Positions 45,092 through 53,426 of a DNA stretch of 64,000 nucleotides are shown in pieces. The position numbers and the translations under genes were made by a program. The stretch spans positions 2,852,001-2,916,000 of the forward strand of contig OZ271839.1 of the NCBI GenBank assembly GCA_965601825.1. The letters are read 5' to 3'. The notes under the pieces were generated by a model, which searched no databases, was not told where the DNA came from, and saw nothing but the letters and a program-made list of their open reading frames with translations. Origin of the DNA: HXMU1420-13 sp965601825. GTDB taxonomy: Bacteria; Bacteroidota; Rhodothermia; Balneolales; Balneolaceae. Position 1 is the stretch's first letter; each line of letters opens with the position of its first letter.

Positions 45092-45802
45092 TTACTTAGA
45101 ACTAGCAGATGATGCTACGTAATAGATGACCAATCCAAATCCAATTTTGTTAATTGCATCCGCAAGGTTGTAGATAACATCGATGTTACCCATTCCTGCT
45201 AATAGGTTTCCGTCCATTGTCATGTAACCAATTGGGTATACCGACCATCCAAGCGTAATAAATATCTTTAATAAGAACATTGCTTGGTTTAGCGCCGGGT
45301 TATCAGAACCTTTTGCTAATTTAGCAGTGTCGCCAGCAAATACTTCGTACACAATGTATAGGTAGAATACTGTAGAAATAGTACCCCAAAGAATAGTAGA
45401 TTCTGGCTGAATAGCCTCACCAATGTAACCAGTTACAAGCATACCGATCGATGCTGCGATCAAGTAGAAAAGAGTTTTTCCTTTTGCACCGTATGGGCGA
45501 GTTAGTAAGTAAAACTCCACACACATTAAAGGTACAGTTAGAATCCAGTCAATGTAACGGAATTCTGTTGGGCTAGCTCCCATGGTTAGGTAGTAATCAC
45601 GCATGTAGTAGTAGTGAACAGCAGCGATACCTGTGATAAGACCAGAAACTGTGAGAGAAAGTCTCCATTTTTCAGGTACGTTGTTACGCTCTGCAAAAAA
45701 GAACACAGTAGCAGCTAACATAGCCATTGTTCCGATGAAGAAGGTGAATCCAATAACATCACCAGCTTCAATCTGAGAAGCGAAGAGCAAATTTAACTTC
45801 AT
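45092..45802 (-). CDS. Proteorhodopsin-type light-driven proton pump
   Basis: 236 aa, seven helices. The retinal lysine is K219 in DAINKIGFG, with D215 as counter-ion partner. In helix C, RYIDWILTVPLMCVEFYLL gives D85, T89 and E96, the DTE set of outward proton pumps (proteorhodopsin D97, T101, E108), so not a sodium (NDQ) or chloride (NTQ) pump. H63 matches the proteorhodopsin histidine that tunes the acceptor. The spectral-tuning position (105 in proteorhodopsin) is M93, the variant associated with green absorption in Bacteroidota-type pumps. Monocistronic with its own terminator. The start is preceded by an A-rich leader without a Shine-Dalgarno sequence, as is common in this phylum. Confidence 0.96.
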   Translation of the reverse strand: MKLNLLFASQIEAGDVIGFTFFIGTMAMLAATVFFFAERNNVPEKWRLSLTVSGLITGIAAVHYYYMRDYYLTMGASPTEFRYIDWILTVPLMCVEFYLLTRPYGAKGKTLFYLIAASIGMLVTGYIGEAIQPESTILWGTISTVFYLYIVYEVFAGDTAKLAKGSDNPALNQAMFLLKIFITLGWSVYPIGYMTMDGNLLAGMGNIDVIYNLADAINKIGFGLVIYYVASSASSK

Positions 45803-46182
45803 AGATAGTTTATTTTGATTAAGTGTTAAAGTCGCTTCTAAAACGGGTTTCGAAATTACCTGCGTTCCATTTTTTTCATAAAGTACTAGAAACCAATTAG
45901 ATATTAAATCTTATTTAACTGTAACGTGCTGAACTCCAACAGTTTAATGAAAGCGCTTCTTTCATTTTTTTTTGAAAATTAGACACCCAATATTCAATAT
46001 TAGACACAACTAAATCATTATTATCAGTGTTTTTAATTTTTATTACTGATTTTATTTGACATATATACTCCTATTGAATTAACTCGAATCAATTTGGTTT
46101 TTAAATCAATTAAATCTGTGCGGGAAAATTAGGTGGAACCTTAAAGTAACTCGCCCAAGGGCTTATCAATAATCTATTCTAA
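45803..46182. other. Rhodopsin leader/promoter region with an 8-bp inverted repeat
   Basis: 380 bp without a gene between the betaine transporter 3' end and the rhodopsin start, so it must hold the rhodopsin promoter. An inverted repeat AATGAAAG-CGCTT-CTTTCATT lies at 45946-45966 and contains the AAGCGCTT core seen in the operator at 2351. ATTAGACAC is repeated twice nearby (about 45978-46008). I cannot place -10/-35 elements with confidence. Confidence 0.4.
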
Positions 46183-47646
46183 TTAATAGTACCTGAGGCG
46201 TTTTTCTAGAAAATCGAAACACCATTGAACAAATAATGCCAGTAGAGCTGCCGGAATTGCTCCTTGTAGAATTAATGAAATGTCATCAAGCCGTATACCG
46301 GTTAGAATTGGCTGACCGTATCCACCAGCTCCGATTAAAGCTCCGAGAGTTGCGGTTCCCACATTAATTACTGCTGATATTTTAATGCCTGTCAGAATAG
46401 TTGGTGCTGCAAGTGGTAATTCGATTTTTTTTAGAATAGTAATACTTGGCAAACCAAGTGCTTTAGCGGATTCCTTTAATATTGGATCGATCTCAGTTAT
46501 ACCAGAATGGGTATTTCTCACAATAGGTAATAGACTGTAGAGAAATAATGCTGCCATAGCCGGAATTGTACCTATACCAAAAAGTGGAATCATAAAAACC
46601 AGCAATGCTAGTGATGGTATGGTTTGCAGTATCCCAACAACGGATAATATTGGTTGAGCTAAAAAGCTGGACTTTGCTGCCAGTATCCCAAATGGTAATG
46701 CTATTAGAATAGCAAAGCCTAAAGAAACCAGAACTAAAATTAGGTGATCGATTGTATTCTTTGATAATCGTTCTGAAATCGAAATTTCCTCTCTTGATGT
46801 TAGTACGTTTAGTTTTTCATTTAAAAAACCTGAGGCAACCAATACTTCATCAATTCCTTCTATTTTTACTGACGCATTCATTGCTACCATTTCCGCTTCA
46901 GAAATTGACGATTCCAATCTTTTAATAGATTCTATTATTTCAGGATCCAGTTCGCTTCGATAAACCAGTATTGCATCATAGCTAGGAAAGAATGAGCGAT
47001 CATCTTCAAGTACGATCAGATTGTAGTAATCTATTTCCGCATCTGTCGAATATAGATCGATAACATCGATTGATCCTGATTCAAGTCCACGATAAGCAAG
47101 TTCGTGATCAAGTCCGGTTACATCTCGTGGAGACAGGTTATACGCTGATTTTAAACCCGGCCATCCATCATTACGATCTAAAAACTCATTACTAAACCCA
47201 TATTTCAAGTTCGGATGATTTTCTAAATCTGAAATCTTAGATATTCCCATTGAAGAAGCTGATTCTGCTTTCATTCCTAAAGCATAGCTATTGTTAAATC
47301 CTAAAGGCTGAGATATCTGAATTCCTTGAGCACTCAGCCGATTATTTAATTCTTCATATGACATAGATCGACTTTCACCTAGAATTTCATAAATCAAGGT
47401 ACCTGTATATTCCGGGTAGATATCTAATTCACCCTGAACTAATGAATTCCAAAGAATTCTGGTCCCACCTAATTGTTCAAAGAATGTAACTTCTTCACCT
47501 TCTGATTCTATTATTTGGGTGATCATCTCTCCCAAAATAACTGACTCATTAAATAGCTTGCTACCAACTTTTATTGGATCCTGAGCCAATGAAATTGAAC
47601 TAAATAGTAAACTGCAAAAAATTAAGCACCACCAAGACTTCATCAT
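46183..47646 (-). CDS. Fused binding protein-permease of a betaine/choline-type ABC transporter
   Basis: 487 aa. The N-terminus is a signal peptide (ends SLAQ). An OpuC/ProX-like binding domain follows (residues ~22-280; KVGSKLFNESVILGEMITQI, FFEQLGGTRILWNSLVQGEL, DIYPEYTGTLIYEI). From ~300 to the end there is a ProW/OpuCB-type permease with several helices and the ATPase-contact loop segment KESAKALGLPSITILKKIEL. Such systems import glycine betaine, carnitine or choline for osmoprotection. The domain order is binding protein first. Its start overlaps the ATPase stop by 4 bp (ATGA). Confidence 0.9.
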   Translation of the reverse strand: MMKSWWCLIFCSLLFSSISLAQDPIKVGSKLFNESVILGEMITQIIESEGEEVTFFEQLGGTRILWNSLVQGELDIYPEYTGTLIYEILGESRSMSYEELNNRLSAQGIQISQPLGFNNSYALGMKAESASSMGISKISDLENHPNLKYGFSNEFLDRNDGWPGLKSAYNLSPRDVTGLDHELAYRGLESGSIDVIDLYSTDAEIDYYNLIVLEDDRSFFPSYDAILVYRSELDPEIIESIKRLESSISEAEMVAMNASVKIEGIDEVLVASGFLNEKLNVLTSREEISISERLSKNTIDHLILVLVSLGFAILIALPFGILAAKSSFLAQPILSVVGILQTIPSLALLVFMIPLFGIGTIPAMAALFLYSLLPIVRNTHSGITEIDPILKESAKALGLPSITILKKIELPLAAPTILTGIKISAVINVGTATLGALIGAGGYGQPILTGIRLDDISLILQGAIPAALLALFVQWCFDFLEKRLRYY

Positions 47647-48383
47647 TCTATTTCCTCAAGGTGATTCCTTTGGGCTGTTACAAACTTCTTAACAAATGAA
47701 TTTTCAGGTTTATTTATGATCTCTGTAACCGTCCCTTTTTGGATAACCTGACCATTATTCATAAGAATTATTTTATCTCCAAGATATCCTGCTTCACCTA
47801 AATCGTGAGTAACTAATAAGACTGTCTTATCGAGTGATTTAAAAATCTCTTTTAAGTCTTCCTGTAATTCGAATCTGACCAGTGGATCGATAGAACCTAA
47901 TGGTTCGTCAAGAAGCAAGATTTCCGGATTTAACATCAAAGCACGAATAAGTCCGATTCGCTGACGCTGACCTCCTGAAAATTCATGTGGAAATTTTCTC
48001 AAATCAGACTGGTCTATTTTTGTCAACTTGCACAAAAATTCAAGACGAATGTCTTTTTGAATTTCAGTCCAACCGAGAAAATCGGCTACTAAAGTGCAAT
48101 TATCTCTAGCAGTCAGATGAGGAAATAAACCTCCATTTTGAATCACATAGCCTATTTTCTTCCTATTCTCAAGAATGTTGTCTTTGGTGATTTCATTTCC
48201 ATCAATGGAAATGCTTCCTGAATCAGGCTCAATTAAGCCAAGAATAAGTCGAATAAGTGTAGACTTACCACAACCGCTAGGACCAATCAATGAATAAGTC
48301 TTACCATCTTCAATTGATAAACTAATACTCTGTACTGCTGTTTCTTCACCAAAAGCTTTTGATACATCCTTGAGTTCAATCAT
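47643..48383 (-). CDS. Betaine/choline-type ABC transporter ATP-binding protein
   Basis: 246 aa of the OpuCA/ProV type but without the C-terminal CBS domains that sense ionic strength in longer homologues. Walker A is LIGPSGCGKSTLIRLILGL, the signature is FPHEFSGGQRQRIGLIRALM, Walker B is ILLLDEPLGSIDPLVRF, and the H-loop is LLVTHDLGEAGYLGDKIIL. It is the first gene of a two-gene operon with the fused binding protein-permease, which together would form a complete importer. Confidence 0.92.
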   Translation of the reverse strand: MIELKDVSKAFGEETAVQSISLSIEDGKTYSLIGPSGCGKSTLIRLILGLIEPDSGSISIDGNEITKDNILENRKKIGYVIQNGGLFPHLTARDNCTLVADFLGWTEIQKDIRLEFLCKLTKIDQSDLRKFPHEFSGGQRQRIGLIRALMLNPEILLLDEPLGSIDPLVRFELQEDLKEIFKSLDKTVLLVTHDLGEAGYLGDKIILMNNGQVIQKGTVTEIINKPENSFVKKFVTAQRNHLEEIE

Positions 48384-48415
48384 AGAGGAATAACAGAATG
48401 TTTATGATAATAAAA

Positions 48416-48443
48416 AAGCCCTTATTCGTTGGAATAAGGGCTT
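48416..48443 (-). terminator. Strong rho-independent terminator after PID-CTERM cassette 1
   Basis: A perfect 12-bp stem AAGCCCTTATTC / GAATAAGGGCTT with a 4-nt loop, followed on the minus strand by TTTTTT. It lies 20 bp past the stop of the 67-aa gene. No comparable hairpin follows the second cassette copy. Confidence 0.9.
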
Positions 48444-48463
48444 AAAATTAATTGTAGTGAAAA

Positions 48464-48667
48464 TCACACATCCAGATTCTCATCTTCATTTTTCCTTCTG
48501 TCCCGAAGTTTCTTGATGGCATATGCTCCACCCGCAGCAGCCAATAGACCGAGGCCGCCATCAATTGGAGCCTGTGTGGGTGCAGTCGGCAAACTAGGCT
48601 GAGCCGTTAAAAACTCTGTAGTGAACACAAATAATGTGGCAACTAGGTATATAAATCGAATCTTCAT
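48464..48667 (-). CDS. PID-CTERM-like mini-protein, copy 1
   Basis: 67 aa. A signal peptide (residues 1-22) is followed by only about 11 residues (QPSLPTAPTQA). Next come PIDGG, a short hydrophobic segment (LGLLAAAGGAYAI) and a basic cluster KKLRDRRK, then an acidic tail. This tripartite end resembles the PID-CTERM sorting signal named in Bacteroidota proteins, where a helix plus basic end marks a protein for processing and anchoring. Here it is almost the whole protein. It follows the T9SS-sorted 702-aa gene by 10 bp. A second copy at 51104 has the same layout and length. Confidence 0.8.
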   Translation of the reverse strand: MKIRFIYLVATLFVFTTEFLTAQPSLPTAPTQAPIDGGLGLLAAAGGAYAIKKLRDRRKNEDENLDV

Positions 48668-48677
48668 AGTTTCTCCC

Positions 48678-50786
48678 CTATTTAATTAATGTCATTTTTC
48701 GAGTGATAGATTGACCGTTTGCGTCCAATCGGTAATAATACATTCCTGAGGATAGTCTGGAAGCATCCCAACGAACGTTATACTGGCCAGCTGATTTTTG
48801 CTCATTTACCAACGTGGCTACTTTCTGTCCCATTAAATTATAGATGCTGATATTTACATCTCCATTTTCTTCAATAGTGTAGTTAATGGTTGTTGTTGGG
48901 TTAAAAGGATTCGGATAGTTTTGACTTAAGGAAAAGCTTTTTGGGTTTTCATCCAATTCATTACTAACAGATGTTGGACTAATAGTTATACCAAATCGAT
49001 GTGGTTCAGCTTTCGCTTTCATCGATACAGCTGCAGGGCCTTTTAATGTGCTTAAAGGATTTACTTTCGCCTGTACATCAGCTATTTCAGTAAATACATA
49101 TTGATTTAAGTCTCTCATATTAATGGAGGTTTCCATTTCATAATCATGAAGTGTGATTTGCCATTCAGCAGGGATGGTCTCCAATCCTGTCCATGCAAAA
49201 GAAAATTCTTCAGAAATGCCTACGGTTGTAATTGTCAAAGGAATAGTAATTTCTTCTTCAAGGTGATAAGGAAGTGACTCAACCGATTTCAGCATATTAT
49301 TTGTAGCAAATGCCATGGTTGCATAGGTAGAAACTAAAGGAACCAATTTAGAGGCATCAGCTCGGTCAACATCTTTGCTTGCATAATCTCTGAAGGCTAA
49401 TCGAATTGCCTTGTCTACCGTATTCTGTGATGTTAAAGTGAACGAAATGTCTCCCTGATTTGAAACTGCTTTTGAGAAAAAGGTCTTGGTTGTGTCATTG
49501 GAGGTTCTACCCGTGGTTGGAATTGTGATAGTTGTACTGGTTCCGGTATTTGCAATTTCCACCCAAAATCCTTGCCATGTAGCAGCTATTAACCCACTGT
49601 TTGCTGTTCGATCTTCAGGATCATACGACCCTGCACCATCATCCCAGAAATGAACATTATCTTGCAACCCAGTACCACTTTGAGTAATGCTATTTAGATT
49701 GTAATTAGAAGCGAACGGGTTACCAGCTAGAGTGAAGTAATGATTCAGACCACCGGTTGTTGTAGATTTATTCAGGTTAATTATTACGTCTGAGGATGGT
49801 TCTAATCCGGTAGCATCAATAGATATCGGAAGTTCATTACTGCCATTGCTAGTGTTATCATAAAAGTAAAGGGCAAAACCAAATCCATCACCCCAGGCAG
49901 TTGAATAGTTAGTTGGTTCTTCCCAGGCTCCTGAATCATCATAGATATAAAAATTAGCATCTGCTGATGCATCAATACCTCCGGCAATTCCCTGAATTGG
50001 TGTATCATCTGAAATTGCCTCAATTGTACTTCCACTTACCGGTAATGATAGTAATCGCCAACCTGCATTTCCTGAAATTGTTACATCTCTATAGTTACAA
50101 CCTATAGGATCATATAAATTTGTGTCACTACTATTATAATTAGAGCCATTTACAATAGACGCTAAAATAATCGCAGAAGTAGCATTAGTAATCGTTGGAC
50201 AATTGTACTGCCAATTGTCTCGATGAGGAGAAACTGAAAGAGCGTTTGTATTCTCCGTCAATCCATTTGGCAGACCTGTATCCCCGGTGTTATCATTGTC
50301 AGTTAGTACAAAACCAGTTGCATCGTAGTTAAATGAGTAAATGAATGTGGGTGACGAATCAGAACCTTGATAAACGTGGATTTGGTCACCTGAAGCTGAT
50401 AATGTAAAACTTCCTGATCTTGTTACACTACCATAATTCGAAGATATATTAGAAGTATTATTGGATTCTGATATTGTTATCTCAATACCTTTTTCAAGTG
50501 CTGATGCTGCTGTCCAAGTAACCGTACCTTCACTACCTCTTAAACTATCACCAACCGGATGCCATGCATCGTCGGTGAATTTAATTTCAGTCCCTGAAGC
50601 AATGCTAGTTAACAACACAAATGAGAAATCTTTATTCCCATCTGATTGCAAAGTTGTAATTGCTACATCTCCAGCAGACAATGTAGTTTGTGAATTACTT
50701 GTACCACTAAATAGTAAACATACCCCTAGAATTGTAGATACCCCTCTCATATACTTGTACTTATGTTCCCCTTTGAATGAGAACAT
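48678..50786 (-). CDS. T9SS-sorted secreted protein, cassette copy 1
   Basis: 702 aa. Signal peptide near the N-terminus; an internal ATG at 50750 (MRGVSTILG) may be the true start. A beta-rich N-terminal domain follows (GDVAITTLQSDGNKDFSFVL, IKFTDDAWHPVG). The central part is a long repeat-poor beta region (GNAGWRLLSLPVSGS, NPFASNYNLNS, WQGFWVEIAN). The C-terminus is a type A T9SS sorting domain: SLSQNYPNPFNPTTTINYTI, then IYNLMGQKVATLVNEQKSAG, and the end SGMYYYRLDANGQSITRKM. It would be exported through T9SS and attached to the surface or released. No catalytic motif is evident. It aligns along its length with 51318-53426. Confidence 0.9.
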   Translation of the reverse strand: MFSFKGEHKYKYMRGVSTILGVCLLFSGTSNSQTTLSAGDVAITTLQSDGNKDFSFVLLTSIASGTEIKFTDDAWHPVGDSLRGSEGTVTWTAASALEKGIEITISESNNTSNISSNYGSVTRSGSFTLSASGDQIHVYQGSDSSPTFIYSFNYDATGFVLTDNDNTGDTGLPNGLTENTNALSVSPHRDNWQYNCPTITNATSAIILASIVNGSNYNSSDTNLYDPIGCNYRDVTISGNAGWRLLSLPVSGSTIEAISDDTPIQGIAGGIDASADANFYIYDDSGAWEEPTNYSTAWGDGFGFALYFYDNTSNGSNELPISIDATGLEPSSDVIINLNKSTTTGGLNHYFTLAGNPFASNYNLNSITQSGTGLQDNVHFWDDGAGSYDPEDRTANSGLIAATWQGFWVEIANTGTSTTITIPTTGRTSNDTTKTFFSKAVSNQGDISFTLTSQNTVDKAIRLAFRDYASKDVDRADASKLVPLVSTYATMAFATNNMLKSVESLPYHLEEEITIPLTITTVGISEEFSFAWTGLETIPAEWQITLHDYEMETSINMRDLNQYVFTEIADVQAKVNPLSTLKGPAAVSMKAKAEPHRFGITISPTSVSNELDENPKSFSLSQNYPNPFNPTTTINYTIEENGDVNISIYNLMGQKVATLVNEQKSAGQYNVRWDASRLSSGMYYYRLDANGQSITRKMTLIK

Positions 50787-50879
50787 AATTATTACAAGGA
50801 ATAGATCAAAGTATATTTAAGCATTAAAGTAAATAATAACTTTGATATTCTAGTATAATGCTATAATTATTATACTAAT

Positions 50880-51000
50880 CTAGTAAGTATAAAAACCCTC
50901 TCCAATCTTATTCCCTAACTTCCCCGCAACTACCATTTAAAAAATTGACCAATATTTCTGAACTTCAAAGCTCTTATAAACCTGATTAGTCTATCCTAAC
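50880..51000 (-). pseudogene. Decayed 3' end of a 3-hydroxyacyl-CoA dehydrogenase gene
   Basis: On the minus strand one frame reads NQVYKSFEVQKYWSIF, stop, MVVAGKLGNKIGEGFYTY, stop. It aligns with the C-terminus of the intact dehydrogenase at 55659-56510 (LYEGFKDPKYRP...MVDAGKLGNKTGQGFYAY, stop). The DNA is also similar (for example AGGGAATAAGA). About 40 codons remain, with one internal stop and a short deletion, and no start. The surrounding 317-bp gap holds nothing else I can name. Confidence 0.8.
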
Positions 51001-51103
51001 AAACTACTATATATAGAATATCTACAACTCTTTAGTGCTTTATTAGTTAGTATTTACAATCTAGTATTAAAAGTACTTTATATAACATCGAAATCTAGTG
51101 GAC

Positions 51104-51307
51104 TCAGATATCTAAGTTTTCTTCTTCACTTTTCTTCTTATCCCGAAGTTTCTTGATTGCATATGCACCACCTGCAGCTGCAAGAAGGCTCAAACCACCA
51201 TCAATTGGAGCCTGTGTTGGTGTAGATGGCAAACTTGGCTGAGCCATAATCAGCTCACCAGAAAATAAAATAAATGAGATCATCGAAAATAATATTCGTG
51301 TTTTCAT
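51104..51307 (-). CDS. PID-CTERM-like mini-protein, copy 2
   Basis: 67 aa: signal peptide (residues 1-22, ending IMA), QPSLPSTPTQA, PIDGG, LSLLAAAGGAYAI, KKLRDKKKSEEE and a final ENLDI. The mature part is nearly identical to copy 1 while the signal peptides differ strongly, so selection holds the short mature peptide and the sorting tail. It follows the 702-aa T9SS gene by the same 10 bp as copy 1. The conserved CCCCTATTTAAT just upstream overlaps the end of that gene and gives no clear Shine-Dalgarno sequence. Confidence 0.8.
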   Translation of the reverse strand: MKTRILFSMISFILFSGELIMAQPSLPSTPTQAPIDGGLSLLAAAGGAYAIKKLRDKKKSEEENLDI

Positions 51308-51317
51308 AGTTTCTCCC

Positions 51318-53426
51318 CTATTTAATGAAAGTCATTTTTCGAGTGATAGATTGACCATTTGCGTCCAAACGGTAGTAATACATTCCTGAGGATAGTCCGG
51401 AAGCATCCCATCGTACGATATACTGGCCAGCTGATTTTTGCTCATTTACCAACGTGGCTACTTTCTGTCCCATTAGGTTATACACGCTAATATTAACCGC
51501 ACCCATTTCTTTTATTGAATAAGAAATGGTAGTACTTGGGTTAAATGGATTCGGATAGTTTTGACTTAATGAAAAACCTTGCGGTCTTTCTTCCATTTCA
51601 TTACTAACAGAAGTTGGACTTATGGTTATTGCAAAACGGCTAGAACCTGATTTAGTTTTCATTGCTATAGCTGCTGGTCCTTTTAATATGCTTAAAGGAT
51701 TGACCTTAGCCTGTACATCAGTGTCTTCATTAAACACATATTGATTTAAGTCTCTCATATTAATGGAGGTTTCCATTTCATAATCATGAAGTGTGATTTG
51801 CCATTCAGCAGGAATAGTCTCCAACCCAGACCATGCAAAAGAAAATTCTCCAGAAATGCCTACAGTTGTAATTGTCAAAGGAATAGTAATTTCTTCTTCA
51901 AGGTGATAAGGAAGTGACTCAACCGATTTCAGCATATTATTTGTAGCAAATGCCATGGTTGCATACGAATTTAACATTGGGGTTAGCTTTGTAGCATCAT
52001 CTAAATCAAATTCAGTGGTAGCATTTTCTCTAAAAGACATTCGAATAGCTTCATCATATGTAGTTTCTGAGGATAATGTAAAATTGATATCACCTCTGTT
52101 TGTACTTTTTGGTACAATTTTTCCAAAAAATGTACTAGTAGCTGAAGTAGATGTTTTAGCCGCAACAGGTATAGTTATACCAGTAACTGATGCATCAGAG
52201 GTTTCTACCCAAAAACCCTGCCATTCAGAGATTATATAAGGAGTTGTTCGGTTTTGAGTAGAATAAGAACCTGTGCCATCATTCCAGAAAGCAATATTAT
52301 TCTGAATACTTACTCCTGTCGCTGTAATTAGGTTGGCATTTATATTAGTTGCAAAAGGATTTCCCACCAGCGTAAATCTACCAGAAGCACCATTATAAAG
52401 AGTTACCGAAACATCTGAACTTGGTTCTGAACCTGACACATCTAAAGTAACTGGTAGAGACGAGCTTCCATTAATCGAATTATTAAAGAAATAAACACCG
52501 AACCCATAACCGTCGCCCCACGCTGTTGATACATTTGTGGGTTCTTCAAAAGAACCGGTATTGTCATAAATAATGAAATTAGTAGTTTCCAATGGATCTT
52601 CTCCATCTGTAACACCCTGAACCGGGGTATCATCAGAAACGTCTGTTACAACTCCCCCCGTTTTTGGAAGTGAAAGTAATCTCCAGCCTTCATTTCCCGT
52701 AATTTCTACTGTTCCAGGAGTTTCTGCAAAGAGACTACCTGTGAAATATTCTGCCACGGATGACATTGAAAAGGTTGAGAAGGTCCAATTTGAAGAATTG
52801 TATACAACACCTGTACAGGCTGTAGCGGTACTGCTACAAGAAGTAGTACCAGTATACCGTCCTTCCGTATTGGTTATTAAGGCCTCATCACCACCTGTTA
52901 AACCCGTACCTGTTAAAACTGCTGATTCAGACCCATTAATACTATTATCCTCTCCTATAAAGGCTAGGAAAAAACCAGGAGAAGCTCTTGTTCCGGTAAT
53001 TGCATAAATCTGATCACCGTCCACCATACCAAATCCTGGATCATCTTCTGTTGCAGTACCAATTGAAGCAGCTATAGTATTCCCGTCGCCTACGCCAGCT
53101 CCATCATTTGCATTTTCAATGGTCACAATCAGTCCCGGCAATAATGTAGCTCCGGTATCATTAACCCAAAGAACATCACCTTCACCCGTTCCTGCTTTGA
53201 ATGCTGCTCCCGTCCATTCTTCATCCGTAAACCGAATTGAAGTACCATTTGAAATCTCATCGAGCAATAAAAATGAAAAACCATCATCAGCATTGTTGTA
53301 AGCAATGAAGGCAATATCACCGGGATCATCTAAATTCCCATCTTGAACCTGAGCAACGGCATTTTCAATAGTGCAGAATAACAATACGAATAGTACTCCA
53401 ACACATAAACGTATACAATTATTCAT
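51318..53426 (-). CDS. T9SS-sorted secreted protein, cassette copy 2
   Basis: 702 aa, the same length as copy 1. Signal peptide ends near AVAQ. The N-terminal domain shows PGDIAFIAYNNADDGFSFLL and IRFTDEEWTGAAFK. The mid region has GNEGWRLLSLPKTGG, AWGDGYGFGVYFFNNSIN, NPFATNINAN and WQGFWVETSD. The T9SS type A domain at the end has SLSQNYPNPFNPSTTISYSI and SGMYYYRLDANGQSITRKM. The N-terminal half is strongly diverged from copy 1. A C-terminal stretch encoding MAFATNNMLKSVESLPYHLE and neighbours is nearly identical at DNA level. Likely cell-surface or released. Confidence 0.9.
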   Translation of the reverse strand: MNNCIRLCVGVLFVLLFCTIENAVAQVQDGNLDDPGDIAFIAYNNADDGFSFLLLDEISNGTSIRFTDEEWTGAAFKAGTGEGDVLWVNDTGATLLPGLIVTIENANDGAGVGDGNTIAASIGTATEDDPGFGMVDGDQIYAITGTRASPGFFLAFIGEDNSINGSESAVLTGTGLTGGDEALITNTEGRYTGTTSCSSTATACTGVVYNSSNWTFSTFSMSSVAEYFTGSLFAETPGTVEITGNEGWRLLSLPKTGGVVTDVSDDTPVQGVTDGEDPLETTNFIIYDNTGSFEEPTNVSTAWGDGYGFGVYFFNNSINGSSSLPVTLDVSGSEPSSDVSVTLYNGASGRFTLVGNPFATNINANLITATGVSIQNNIAFWNDGTGSYSTQNRTTPYIISEWQGFWVETSDASVTGITIPVAAKTSTSATSTFFGKIVPKSTNRGDINFTLSSETTYDEAIRMSFRENATTEFDLDDATKLTPMLNSYATMAFATNNMLKSVESLPYHLEEEITIPLTITTVGISGEFSFAWSGLETIPAEWQITLHDYEMETSINMRDLNQYVFNEDTDVQAKVNPLSILKGPAAIAMKTKSGSSRFAITISPTSVSNEMEERPQGFSLSQNYPNPFNPSTTISYSIKEMGAVNISVYNLMGQKVATLVNEQKSAGQYIVRWDASGLSSGMYYYRLDANGQSITRKMTFIK

